Assembly: GCA_019802505.1 (NCBI GenBank)
Contig: JAFMOC010000006.1
Coordinates: 2,665,501-2,729,500, forward strand
DNA: 64,000 nucleotides
Reading direction: 5' to 3'
From: Corydoras sp. C115
Taxonomy: Eukaryota; Chordata; Actinopteri; Siluriformes; Callichthyidae
This document shows positions 36,689 through 47,784 of this stretch, in pieces (position 1 is the stretch's first letter; each line of letters starts with the position of its first letter). The notes under the pieces are model-generated. The model searched no databases and had not been told where the DNA came from. It saw only the letters and a program-made list of their open reading frames with translations. A program made the translations under genes and the position numbers.

Positions 36689-36986
36689 CTAGGGATTCCC
36701 GGTTCGAATCCCCATCTGGGTGGAGTTTCCATGTTCTCCCTGTGTCCGCGTGGGTTTCCTCCGGGTTCTCCGGTTTCCTCCCAAAGTTCAAAAACATGGA
36801 TCAAGTCAATTGAGTTCTCCAAATTGCCCCATATAGAGTGTGTGCATGAGTGTGTGTGTGCCCAGCGATAGATTGGCGCCCTGTCCTGGGTGTATCTGCC
36901 CAGCGCCCGAAACGTTCTCCCCTGGAAGGGCATGGGGAACCCCCCCGCGACTAATATAGGATAAAGCGGAAGATAATGAATGAATG
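36689..36986 (+). mobile_element. DANA/Mermaid-like SINE, 5'-truncated, with 16-bp target duplication
   Basis: Flanked by AATTTACCTGAACACA at 36673-36688 and 36987-37002. The copy starts inside the head (CTAGGGATTCCCGGTTCGAATCC, so the A box is lost) and ends GATAATGAATGAATG. Truncation at insertion agrees with target-primed reverse transcription. Confidence 0.95.
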
Positions 36987-37433
36987 AATTTACCTGAACA
37001 CATCTCGTTTCGAGACCACCACACCCATCAACATAAATATAACAATGCAGGCAAAAGGCGTGTAAATAGTTTGGCGGATGTGCAGGGTGTAAAATTTCAG
37101 TCTACACCAGTCACTTACTGAAACAGTTTAGATCATTATAATAGAAAAACAATAAGAGACTACAGATCAGGGGTGCCAACCTCAATTGCAGAGGGGATCA
37201 AATCTCAAAGCACACTTTAGGTCATGGGCCTAAATTAATTAAACATACTAAAAGTAAATGTTTTCTGACCATGAAAAGAAATAAAAACAGACAGGAATAT
37301 TATTCTACAATAAATAACCTTAAACTTTCTATAACTTAAAATATTTTGCTCTCCATAAAAATCTCTCATCAAAATTAGAAAAGTTACAACAATGAACACT
37401 CTGCAGAAACACATGAAAAAATTTAATTAAATT

Positions 37434-37757
37434 CATTCATTATCTCCTGCTTTATCCTCTATTAGGGTCGTGGTGGGGTTCCCCATGCCCATCCAGGGGA
37501 GACAGACCCAGTACAAGGCGTCAATCCATCGCTGGGCACACACTCACTCACACAGACACACTCTATATGGGGCAATATTTTTTGAGAATTCAATTGACTT
37601 GATACATGTTTTTGGACTGCGGGAGTAAACCGGAGAACCCGAAGGAAACCCACGCAGACACGGGGAGAACATGGAAACTCCACCCAGATGGGGATTTGAA
37701 CCGGGAATCCCTAGTGCTGAGAGGCGAACATGCTAACCACTAGGCCACCATGCCGCC
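37434..37757 (-). mobile_element. DANA/Mermaid-like SINE nested in hAT copy 1
   Basis: Near full length on the reverse strand, flanked by the 12-bp duplication TTTAATTAAATT at 37422-37433 and 37758-37769. Confidence 0.93.
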
Positions 37758-38034
37758 TTTAATTAAATTATTAATTATTATTTATAAAATAAAATTATGC
37801 TTTTCCATAAAAGTAAAAATAATAAATCTAAATATTCAGTTTGCGTTGCTCTTGGGCCATTTAAGAAAAATATTTTTAACTTTAATTTACTAGTTCTCTA
37901 AACATAGTTTGGTCTTTCAGACTTTAGATACTAAACCAACTGGTTAGTAATTTAACTACGATATATATACACTCTTACAACTACCTTACAACATCAGAAC
38001 TTTGCAAACAATTCATTCATTGATTTATTAATTT

Positions 38035-38195
38035 ATTCATTATCTTTCACCTAATCCTCTATTAAGGTTGCGGGAGGGTTCCCCATGCCCATGCAGTGGA
38101 CAAAGTTTCGGGTGGTGGGCAGATGGACAGGGTGCCATCTGTCGCTGGGCACACTCACTCACATAGACACACACAATCACATACTATATGGGGCA
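38035..38195 (-). mobile_element. SINE 3' half within the inverted duplication
   Basis: Reverse-strand 3' half of the SINE, from the ATTATCTTTCACC tail complement to the CTATATGGGG segment. Together with about 120 bp at its left it is repeated in inverted orientation at 41235-41545. Confidence 0.85.
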
Positions 38196-38502
38196 ATAAC
38201 TTTAAATATCTTTAACTTTAATTATCTTTAAATATTTCTGCTCTTCATAAAAATGTTCCTGTCAAAATCATACTAATTTTAAATATGAGCATGGTCCAAA
38301 AAATATTTCAAGCCATTAATAACAATTATAATAGGTCAATGTAAAATGAGTTTGCGGGTATAATTGTATTACGGGCCGGATATCACCCGCGGGCCTTGAG
38401 TTTGACACCTATGCTACAGACTGTTGTGAGTCTGAAATACTACATCAAACAAAAATAGGAAAACAATAAAAAAAGAAAATAAAATTAACAATGATGATGA
38501 TT

Positions 38503-38848
38503 GGCGGCACGGTGGCTTAGTGGTTAGCACGTTCGCCTCTCAGTGCTAGGGATTCCCGGTTCGAATCCCCATCTGGGTGGAGTTTCCATGTTCTCCCTGT
38601 GTCTGCGTGGGTTTCCTCCGGGTTCTCCGGTTTCCTCCCACAGTCCAAAAACATGGATCAAGTCAATTGAATTCTCAAAAATTGCCCCATATAGAGTGTG
38701 TCTGTGTGAGTGAGTGTGTGCCCAGCGATGGATTGGCGCCCCGTCCTGGGTCTATCTGCCCAGCGCCCGAGACGTTCTGCCCTGGATGGGCATGGGGAAC
38801 CCCACCGCGACCCTAATAGAGGACAAAGCGGGAGATAATGAATGAATT
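38503..38848 (+). mobile_element. Full-length DANA/Mermaid-like SINE
   Basis: A 346-bp copy flanked by the perfect 13-bp duplication AATGATGATGATT at 38490-38502 and 38849-38861. The A box and B box are both intact (TGGCTTAGTGG and GGTTCGAATCC). With the copy at 9885 it defines the consensus length. Confidence 0.96.
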
Positions 38849-39235
38849 AATGATGATGATTACTTCCCTTCAATGCAATATTTACATTTGACACAGGGTC
38901 ACCTTTTGTACATCAGATACAGTGCATGATAAAAACTAACAATAAGATATGAATCAAAACGTTTTGACCACGTTTTAGGTTTGATTTCATTGCGGCATTA
39001 TCTTAAGAAAACAGGAAGATTGAGGAGCGTAAACAAACCGCCATGATTCAAAATTCTGTAAGCACTAGCTTGGCAACCTTTGGTGGACTAAAGAAGATTT
39101 AAATCCAAAACATGTTTTATACAGTTTAAGTTTTTCGACTTGCTCTAAAGCAGGTTTACATATGGACAAGTTGTGCAAATAATTCTTTATGTTAAAGGTG
39201 CCATCGACTTTTGTTTATTATTTACCCAAAGCTTT

Positions 39236-39345
39236 ACAGGCCCAGAATCAGAATCAGAATCAGGTTTATTGGTCACATACGTAGTTATACATAGTACAGC
39301 CAGCAGTGAAATTTCTTTTTTGACCTCTCCACAGAAAAATGTGGC
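39236..39345 (-). mobile_element. LINE 3' tail (Rex1/CR1-like)
   Basis: The reverse strand ends in AATAAACCTGATTCTGATTCTG, a simple-repeat tail commonly found on fish CR1/Rex1-type LINEs, preceded by AAGAAATTTCACTGCTGGC. Only this tail is recognisable. Confidence 0.5.
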
Positions 39346-39349
39346 AAGA

Positions 39350-40764
39350 CGTCTGCATTCTGTCTTTGGGAATACATTACATACTCAAATGAGGAAAATC
39401 TCAGATCAATCTAATCCAAATCACACTTGTTAGAATATATTACTTACAGAAAGCATTTACTTAAAACTTATAAAGGTATGTATACCAGGTATGTAACGCT
39501 CACAAGATGACACGAGACAGTTGTGGCCTAATAAAAAAAAAGTAAAAACCTGTTTTTATAACTGTTAGAATGCGTGAATGGTTCAATTATGTGGAGCCAC
39601 ACTACCTTAACCCGACTGTAAAGTCAGATTACACAATCTTCCCTTTATCTTGAAATCGCCAAAAAAGAAATCCTTTTGTAAATTATCCCAAAAAACGGTT
39701 CGTATGCAAACAGGCTTGAAATGCTTAAATAGTTAATTCACCACTAGGTGGAGCCACTGTTTTCTTATTCTCCACTGTTTTTCATTTTTTCTCTATTCAG
39801 AATTAATTCCTATTAAAATCTATGATTATTATGTAATCCAATAATTTAATAAAATATTTTTATAGCGCCCAAACACGCTGTAGTTGTAAAAGAGCAGTTG
39901 CTGTATTGTCATACACAGGTACACAAAAAATGGTTTTAATTTATTGTATATCTTGTTAGAGATTGTCTGGGATCCTTAAAATTATATGATTAAAAGCCCA
40001 AACCCCCCTAACTATTCCTGGAAGTACAACACAATTGTGCAGCACTTTGCATTATTAATTGCATTATTAATTTATTTTTTAATGTTCCCTAAAAAATGAA
40101 TTACCAAGGGACCTCATTAATGGCATACACCTGTCTCCTAGATAGACATCATATTTCCTCTAAATAGGCCCTACCCCAAAAGTACACATTCTAACAAGGC
40201 TTCAGGAAATACCGCAATTCTCAAAATATTAGGTTACTCAAAGTTTTGTGACTGGGATGATGCCAGATGACAGTCTCATAAAATGTCCTCTATATGACAT
40301 GATGTATAAGAATAAAGCCTTTTTCACAAATGTGCCACTGTGAATTTTTGCTAAATAATTCTGAAACTAGAAAAAATCAATTTGTCAATTGTTAAATAAA
40401 TATTATGCACCACTCAAAATAGACATTGCTCAATGTCAAGCACCGTGTTAGAAACGTGGGAGTGTTTTTCCATAGTTAGGAGTAGTTAATTAGCAGTTGG
40501 TCATGAGCAAATAAAAGGTATATAGCACAAAATACATCTACACTTTTTTAGACTAGTACTAGACAGCTTGGTATGAGAGTTAGTTCACATTTTTTTAGTA
40601 CTGTGACTGTGACTAGTACTGTGAAAAAAAAAAAAGTAACCAAAAAAATTCTGTCCCAAACTCAAATAAATATCTTAATAAAAGCTGTTTATGGCTAGTA
40701 AAAAGAGAGGTCAGGGTAAAATAAGTACTATGGTTGTCAATGGTTTTATATTATGAAACAATTA
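39350..40764. other. Intergenic, nothing recognised
   Basis: AT-rich with no exon or nameable repeat. A short AT-rich repeat of the words GACTAGTACT and ACTGTGACT occurs near 40550-40620. Confidence 0.45.
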
Positions 40765-40775
40765 ATCCTTAAATA

Positions 40776-41201
40776 AGGCATCACGGTGGCTTAGTGGTTA
40801 GCAGTTCACCTCTCAGCGCTAGGGATTCCCGGTTCGAATCCCAATCTGGGTGGAGTTTCCCTGTTCTCCCCGTGTCCGCATGGGTTCCTCCCACAGTCCA
40901 AAAACATGAATCAAGGTCAATTGAATTCTTCAAATTACCCCATAAAGAGTGTGTTTGTATGTGTGTCTGTGTGTGCCTAGCGATAGATTGGCACCCTGTC
41001 CTGAGGATGGGCATGGGGGGTTCCCCATGTTTATGTAAGTGTCTGTGTGTAAGTGTGTGCCCAGCAATAGATTGGTGCCCTGTCCTGGGTGTATCTGTGA
41101 AGCGCCTGAAATGATCTCCCCTGGATGGGCATGGGGAACCCCACCGCGACCCTAATAGAGGAAAAGCGGGTGATAATGAATGAATGAATAATAAATGAAT
41201 G
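40776..41201 (+). mobile_element. DANA/Mermaid-like SINE with internal tandem duplication
   Basis: Flanked by ATCCTTAAATA at 40765-40775 and 41202-41212. The segment from GTGTGCC(T/C)AGC to GGATGGGCATGG occurs twice (about 40965-41015 and 41055-41140), so the copy is longer than the 346-348 bp full-length copies despite other deletions in the core. Confidence 0.9.
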
Positions 41202-41234
41202 ATCCTTAAATATACCTTTAGTTGTTGTTTTTGT

Positions 41235-41420
41235 GCTCTAAATTGCCCCATACAGTATGTGATTGTGTGTGTGTGTGTGTGTGTGAGTGAGTGTGCCCAG
41301 TGACAGATTGACACCCTGTCCATCTGCCCAGCGCCCGAAAGTTTCTCCACTGCATGGGCATAGGGGAACCCTCCCGCTACCTTAATAGAGGATTAGGTGG
41401 AAGATAATGAATACATTAAT
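41235..41420 (+). mobile_element. SINE 3' half, inverted copy of 38035-38195
   Basis: Runs from GCTCTAAATTGCCCCATAC through a GT run (41265-41288) to the GATAATGAATACATT tail. It shares private differences with the copy at 38035-38195 (CATGCAGTGG type and GGACAGGGTG after GCAGATG). Confidence 0.85.
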
Positions 41421-41980
41421 AAATGAATGAATTGTGTGCAAAGTTCTGATGTTGTAAGGTAGTTGTAGGAGTGTATATATCGTAGTTAAATTACTAACCA
41501 GTTGGTTTAGTATCTAAAGCCTGATAGACTAAACCACATTTAAAGAATTGGTAAAATCAATAACATACAGTATACTGTTATACTCTAAGCACCTTTTTAA
41601 GAAAATAGCCCTTCTACTCCATTGCTGTACTAAATAAGTAGTAATGCATGAGGCTCCTTGTCCTTTCATCTAGTTTTTTCAAGAACAGAACTACAGTTTA
41701 CATTTTACAAAAAAGAACATAAAGGCCACAGTGATTTAAAGGCTTTTGCACCGTTCTAAACAACCAAGCAATATAAATATACCTGCTGGTTTCTACAATA
41801 ACATTCCTACAACCACAAAAAAATGTTCTTTGCAGGTTTGTACAGGTTTTAATCTGTCAGCAGACACCTGAAATAAAAATCCAAAGTGTGCACAAAGGAA
41901 ATGATGATTCTGGTAGGTGGCATGATCTTGTCTTTGGCAGAATATTTGTTTTGGTGAATTGAGATTTATTATTTATGTAA

Positions 41981-42469
41981 TGTTAGGAAATCGGAAATTT
42001 CCTTGATGAACCATTTCTGAAGGCGTCAAAAAGCACAGCACAGTTGATTTCAGAGTTGTTTGAATCAAGCGGTTTATTTATGACAAACCGAGTTAAAGCA
42101 GTGTGTTCATCCAAGACAAGCCCAAGATCGCGATCCGACTCTGATCTCAGCACCACACCGGTCCCACCAAGACAGAGCCCTGAAGTCCAGTTGCTGACTC
42201 TATTTATTGTAAAAACCATCCCTCGTTCTGCCTATTCTAAAACAACTTGTCAAAGGAGTTCTATGGGGGGGTTCCTTCCCTTATCTGGGGGAGCTCGATA
42301 CTGCTCGGTGCCCTTGAGCTTTATCCGCCAGACACCAGATGTCTCTAGGTTCATGAAATATCTAGGCCTTGGGCAACCGCCGGCTAGATTGCCCCATCTC
42401 ATTATCGAAGGCGCTCATCCCCTTGAACATGAAGTACTTCTGCGTAAAATCTAAAATTTTATCCCTTCA
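41981..42469 (-). mobile_element. Solo LTR (489 bp)
   Basis: On the minus strand the block starts TGAAGGGATAAAA and ends CCGATTTCCTAACA, that is TG...CA. It is flanked by the 4-bp duplication GTAA at 41977-41980 and 42470-42473. An AATAAA hexamer (42203-42208, minus) lies mid-element, as in the R region of retroviral or Gypsy LTRs. The block is clearly richer in GC than its surroundings. No second LTR or internal genes are present, so it is probably the product of LTR-LTR recombination. The open frame at 42044-42454 (plus) is incidental. Confidence 0.75.
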
Positions 42470-42632
42470 GTAACCATAATGTACAACAAAAATCACTTAA
42501 AGCACTTTCTAAAACACAGAACAAGTATAGTCACGAAACTACAATTATGCTGCAACGGGTACGGGTACTGTTCAATGAGCACATCCACTCCACAGATATG
42601 GTTCTGTGCTGTCACTTTATCAAGCCCTAACC

Positions 42633-44168
42633 CATAGGTGTTACAGTCAAGACCATGTCCGTTCTCCAATATAATTATATCCGACCCGCAAGATAATTTT
42701 ACATTGATCTATCATTATTGTTATTAATTTACATTTAGTCATTTAGCAGACGCTTTTATCCAAAGCGATTTACAAATGAGAACACCACAAGTCAGAAGCC
42801 ATGGAGAAAACCAACTATACTGTAAGTTCATCAAACCTGATTGTTATTCGAAGCTGCCCCCCCCCCTTTTTTTTTTTTTTTTTATAATAGGTATTTGTTA
42901 AATAGATGCGTCTTAAGTAGTTTCTTAAAACTGTTTAGAGATTCTGCCTTACGGACAGAGTTGGGAAGATCGTTCCACCATTTTGCAGTGGTGAACGCCA
43001 CAGAATGAGAATTAGCTCCTCGGTGAGGTGAAATCACCAGGCGGCAATCATCACTGGAGCGAAGTGAACGAGTCGGAGTGTATTTTGAAAAGATAGAGTG
43101 AAGGTAAGAAGGGGAAGATCCAGAAATGGTTCTGTATGCCAGAGTCAGCGACTTGTACTGAATGCGAGCAGCTACAGGAAGCCAATGGAGGGAAGTGAGT
43201 AATGGAGTGACATGAGTTCGCTTAGGCTGGTTAAACACGAGTCGGGCTGCAGAGTTCTGAATTAGTTGAAGAGGTCTGATGGTGGAAGTTGGGATACCGG
43301 CAAGTAGTGCATTACAATAATCAAGCCGGGATAAGACTAGGGCTTGAACAAGCAGTTGGGTAGCATGTTCAGTCAAAAAGGGTCTGATCTTCCTTATGTT
43401 ATAAAGAAGGAATCTACAAGAACGGGCGGTTTTGATAACATGATCAGAGAGTTTAAGGTGGGAGTCTATTGTGAACCCAAGGTTCCGGACCGAATCGGTT
43501 GGGGAGATTGTGGAGCCGTCAATTTGGAAGGTCAGGTTGTGATGGATTGAGGGTTTAGCTGGGATAATGAGAAGCTCTGTTTTTTCTAAGTTTAATTTGA
43601 GATGACGGGCCTTCATCCAGACAGATATGTCGGAGAGGCATGCAGATACCCGATTTGAGATGGTGGTGTCATCAGGGGCAAAAGACAGATGAAGTTGAGT
43701 GTCATCAGCATAGCAGTGGTAAGAGAAACCATGCGCCTGGGTGACTGTGCTCAGTAATGTGCTTAATTACCTGATGAAATGTTTTTTGTGACCATGCACA
43801 TATTTTAAATTTTGCACATATTTTAAATTTGTATGATTTTGACAGAAAAAGCAAAAGCAAAGAAAACTGAATGATTTAAATTTGAACTTTTGTAGAAAAC
43901 CATCATTTTTATTAAATTGTTGATTTAATTGTTAAATTGTTGTGATGTTGTGATTTTTACAAAAGATATTTTAATAGAAAGCAAAGTATTTTAATGTGTA
44001 TAAAGTTTTTTTTTTATTGTAGAATAATATTTCTGTCTGTTTTTATTTCTCTTCATGTTCAGAAAACATTTATTTTTAGTTTGTTTAATAAATGATTATC
44101 CTGTTCGGCCACAACCTAAAGTGTGCTTTGAGATTTGGCCCCTGGTGCAATTAAGTTTGGCACCCTTG
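42633..44168 (-). mobile_element. hAT-type element, copy 2, interrupted by L2
   Basis: Inverted relative to copy 1 at 37168. Its ends read CATAGGTG and (reverse) CAAGGGTGCC, and it is flanked by the perfect 8-bp duplication CCCTAACC at 42625-42632 and 44169-44176. 43795-44165 matches the first part of copy 1 and 42633-42725 matches its last part. The middle is replaced by the L2 fragment at 42725-43745. Confidence 0.88.
42725..43745 (-). mobile_element. 5'-truncated L2-type LINE
   Basis: A reverse transcriptase C-terminal region reads uninterrupted for 244 residues (42882-43616), with RNLGFTIDSHLKLSDHV, RLDYCNALLAGIP, LHWLPVAARIQYK and FSKYTPTRSLRSS. Translation continues upstream to about 43740 and includes the catalytic YADDTQLH. 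The tail on the minus strand reads AAATCGCTTTGGATAAAAGC, GTCTGCTAAATGACTAAATG. The long open frame suggests a fairly recent insertion. It lies inside hAT copy 2. Confidence 0.92.
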
Positions 44169-44176
44169 CCCTAACC

Positions 44177-45200
44177 CCACTACACACCCCAACTGCCTGC
44201 ATGCCTTGCCACTACGGATTTTGCGTCAACTTCAACTTATATAGTATATAACAGACTTTAAAACAGGTAGTTTTACACACATACACCAATGTGTCCTCTT
44301 TCATAGCTCTTTCATAGGTATAGCTGTACTATACTGGTGTTGGCTCTGTGCATGGCTGCTTGCTTCTCTTTGCTTCTGGCTTCACCTGTTTGTGCTGTCA
44401 GAGCTGTAGGGCCTCCTCTTATGCTTATTCTCCTGGTTATTCCTAAACTGTTTTTGTTTCTAATTTAAAAGTGTTTTATTTCTGTTGATTACATATTTTC
44501 ATTGTCATCCTCACTGCTCAGAATAAATATGCTGTGAATAAATATTCTTTGAGGCTCATTCCTCATTCCGGCCTTGTCTTTTTTTGTTTGGCTCTGCTTC
44601 ATGGCCTCCTTAGGCTCATGTAGTTTATTTGGATAAGCATTGTTATGGAAAGCAGAAATATTTAAAGTTTAAAATCTTAAGTTTATTTTTCTAAAACGAC
44701 TCAAGAGCAATGAAAACATTTTATTTTTACTTTTGTTGAAAGTATCATTTTTATTTAATGGTTTTTTTCTTTGTGCAGCAGCAGCAGCAGCAGCATGGTC
44801 ATAGTTGTAACTTTTATAGTTTTGACAAGAGATGTTTTTATAGAGAGCTAAGTATTTTAAGTTTATTTTATAAGTCTATTCATTTATTGCACTGGCTAAA
44901 GCTTAAATGTTACTTAATTTTCTTAGATTACAAAATAGTCAATAGTTATTTATACACAGTGCAGAAAATGCAGCTAAAAGTTAACTGCATAAATGTTAAG
45001 TTGGGATAATTAAAAAAAAGTGATCTTTTTCTCAATTTGGAAGTAAAAAATTTAAGGAATGCGACTTGAACAGAGCAACCACCATAGCCGAATCACTTAG
45101 AAGTGTTTAATCACTGTGATTTTAGATGGATTTGACTGCAAAGAAAAGTGCACAAATAAAACAGTGAATATCCCCCCTGGTTTTGACTAGCTCTGATGAA
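44177..45200. other. Intergenic; partial hAT-related segment
   Basis: 44640-44900 resembles, in reverse, the interior of hAT copy 1 around 37790-37905 (shared GTTGCTCTTG and TAAAAGTAAAAATAA words). A short (CAG)n run is at 44777-44794. The remainder is unrecognised. Confidence 0.45.
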
Positions 45201-45201
45201 A

Positions 45202-45333
45202 TTCATTCATTCATTATCTCCCGCTTTATCCTCTATTAGGGTCGCGGTGGGATTCCCCATGCCCATCCAGGGGAGAACGTCTCGGGCGCAGGGCAGATAG
45301 ACCCAGGACAGGGTGCCAATCCATCGCTGTCTG
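45202..45333 (-). mobile_element. SINE 3' fragment
   Basis: Reverse-strand 3' part of the DANA/Mermaid-like SINE, from (ATTC)n to GATGGATTGGCACC. Followed by a repeat of the pre-insertion sequence CTGATGAAAT (45192 and 45331), which may be a target duplication. Confidence 0.88.
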
Positions 45334-46359
45334 ATGAAATTATTCAGAAATATATCAGTAAACTACAAACTGCAATCAGATAAATACATTTTTAAGGAAA
45401 AGCCATAATATAACCCATTTCATTCATAATACAATGAACAGCTCACTAATCTCATAATTAAGGAAGAAAGTCCAGCCAACACCCAAAGCTTTATAGGTTA
45501 TGTTGCTGTTGAGTGTTTTTTTATCCCATGACACAATACCATAGTCCCACCCAGTTCATCTGCCATTTAAACACTCACATGAAGGTTTCTTGTTGTAACA
45601 AACAATATCTCGTGACATGCATTCGAAGACAGTTTTTTTCTAGGGTGGAGATTCACAAGACATTGTCTTATTGGTATCTCAATACTCAAAACAGCATATA
45701 ACACCCTTTCTATCCCTTTCTAGAATTTACTTTTTTCTCTTCTTTTTATTGGTGTTCAATTTTAAATAATAAATATTTTAAATTTAATACCAAAACAATT
45801 GCGACAGGGATCTTGGAAAGCTCATGCATTTTCAAAGGGCAATATGTTAATGATTGTTTAACAAAACATCTCTATGTGCTGAATCTTTCTTTTTTTAAAT
45901 AAAAACATCACCCCTGGTTTGAGAACATATGACATTATATACTATATACAGTGTCATTGTAGGAAAGAACTAGTTTCAAATTACCATCGTTACTAATTTC
46001 ATTTTTTGTTCACTGGTATAGTAATTACATGGGTGAAAGAAGAATTAGAACAACCCTAAAGCTTAGACAGGCGTCTGCTTCTCAAGACAAAAAAAACAGA
46101 CATAAATGTATCATTTGAATTCCTGTCTTCAGTTGTCAGCTCATTATTATGGGTGTTACCTTCTTCCATCATCCCATCAGAGTGCTATCTGTAAAACATA
46201 CAAGATGGACACTGCAAAACCCTCCCTAACTGCATATTGACACTTCTGCAAATGAATAAGAAAAGACATTGTATTAAGTTTTTTTTTTTTTTTTTTGAAT
46301 ATACACGTACTATCATTAAAGCATTCTAAAGCTGTTAAAAAGCCGTTATGTTAAATATT

Positions 46360-46515
46360 CATTCATTCATTCATTCATTCATTCATTCATTCATTCATTC
46401 ATTATCTTCCGCTTTATCCTATATATTAGGGTAGCGGGGGGGGTTTCCCCATGCCCATCCAGGGGAGAACGTTTCGGGCGCTGGGCAGATACACCCAGGA
46501 CAGGGCACCAATCTA

Positions 46516-46581
<66 letters not shown>

Positions 46582-46772
46582 TATATGGGGCAATTTGGAG
46601 AACTCAATTGACTTCATCCATGTTTTTGGACTGTGGGAGGAAACCGGAGAACCTGGAGGAAACCCACACAGACACGGGGAGAACATGGAAACTCCACCCA
46701 GATGGGGATTCGAACCGGGAATCCCTAGTGCTGAGAGGCGAACGTGCCAACCACTAAGCCACCGTGCCGCCC
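46360..46772 (-). mobile_element. SINE with expanded microsatellites
   Basis: Flanked by ATGTTAAATATT at 46348-46359 and 46773-46784. The copy is 413 bp because its (CATT)n tail and its internal CA run (46519-46580) have expanded. The head and B box are intact. Confidence 0.95.
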
Positions 46773-47585
46773 ATGTTAAATATTATGTTCTGTAAATTAA
46801 TGCTCTTTTAGTGAGTAATAAATGTACAGTTAAGTGTAAACAAATGCAAACACTTCCATTATTAAAAACAAATTAAACTAGCCAGCACACATACTATATC
46901 TTTTAAATAGCAATATTTATTTTTTATTTTATTTTGGATGACTCTTCTTCTATCTAGATTTAAGTAAGAATAAAATGAAGGCTATTGCAGTAAACAAGTA
47001 TAAGTTTTGCAGTATTGCAGTATTGCAATAAACAATGTGGTGAAAACAGCTTTTTAGTATTAGTATTATTCACAGTATATAAAGATATGGTTATGTAAAG
47101 TATTCAAATCATTTAATCATATTCATTAATTATTTTCTCAATATACCTCTGTATTTCTTAAGTAAATAGCTGGCAAAATTCATAGGACATGTCTGTCACA
47201 GTTTTGACATTTAGACATATATATTGCCACCCCTCGTTACACGATCACTGATGCAATTTTGTATATTCTATTTATTTAATGGTCATGAAAGGATTTGAAA
47301 GTCATGCTGGTGTGTTTTTTTTTCTTCAAGAAATTCTGGTTTTCTCATGTTTTACTTAAGTATCTGGGTAGGCTTCAGCACACAACACTGATAAGGAAAA
47401 AAGAACATGCAAACTGTATATAAGAAAGCCCAAGACCACCCTTAGTAAAGAGTCAAACTGAGGACATTCCTTGTGTAAGGTGACCATTATGCCAACCTTA
47501 ATTTTTATTTTTAATGTACTTTATGAACAACATTATAGTACTACTAATATTAATAATGTTAAATAATATAAAAATAGAGACACAG

Positions 47586-47780
47586 AAGTTAGCAGATCTG
47601 CCTCTCAGTACTAAGGATCAAGGTTCTATCTGGGAGTTTTTCCACGTTCTCCCAGTGTCTGTGTGTTTTTTCTGCGGGTTCTCCAGATTTAAGGTAATTG
47701 GCTGCTCTAAATTGCTCCTATCTGAATTGCCCCATATAGAGTGTTCCTGTGTGAATGAGAAATTCCTCTTTGATTCTGCA
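47586..47780 (+). mobile_element. Divergent SINE fragment
   Basis: Weak but ordered similarity: GCCTCTCAGTACTAAGGATC, CCACGTTCTCCCAGTGTCTG, GGGTTCTCC and GCCCCATATAGAGTGT. The oldest-looking copy in the window. Confidence 0.7.
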
Positions 47781-47784
47781 TAAA

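Larger units (their letters stand above)
37168..38413 (+). mobile_element. hAT-type element, copy 1, with nested SINEs
   Basis: The ends CAGGGGTGCCAACCTC and (reverse) CATAGGTGTCAAACTC are imperfect inverted repeats. Flanking 8-bp sequences are CTACAGAT (37160-37167) and CTACAGAC (38414-38421), as expected for a hAT target duplication with one mutation. Interior blocks CACACTTTAGGTC and GAAATAAAAACAGACAGGAATATTATT are shared with copy 2 at 42633-44168. No transposase is present. Two SINEs (37434-37757 and 38035-38195) lie within it. Confidence 0.85.

Noticed and set aside
40781..41350. 189-residue open frame on the minus strand
   Set aside because: It runs through two SINE copies; the frame is kept open by their composition and resembles no protein.
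42044..42454. 136-residue open frame on the plus strand
   Set aside because: It lies inside the solo LTR, antisense to it, and has no recognisable domain or splice context.
46519..46580. Regularly spaced repeats that might suggest an array
   Set aside because: Plain CA dinucleotide expansion inside a SINE; no CRISPR-like repeat-spacer structure exists in this eukaryotic window.
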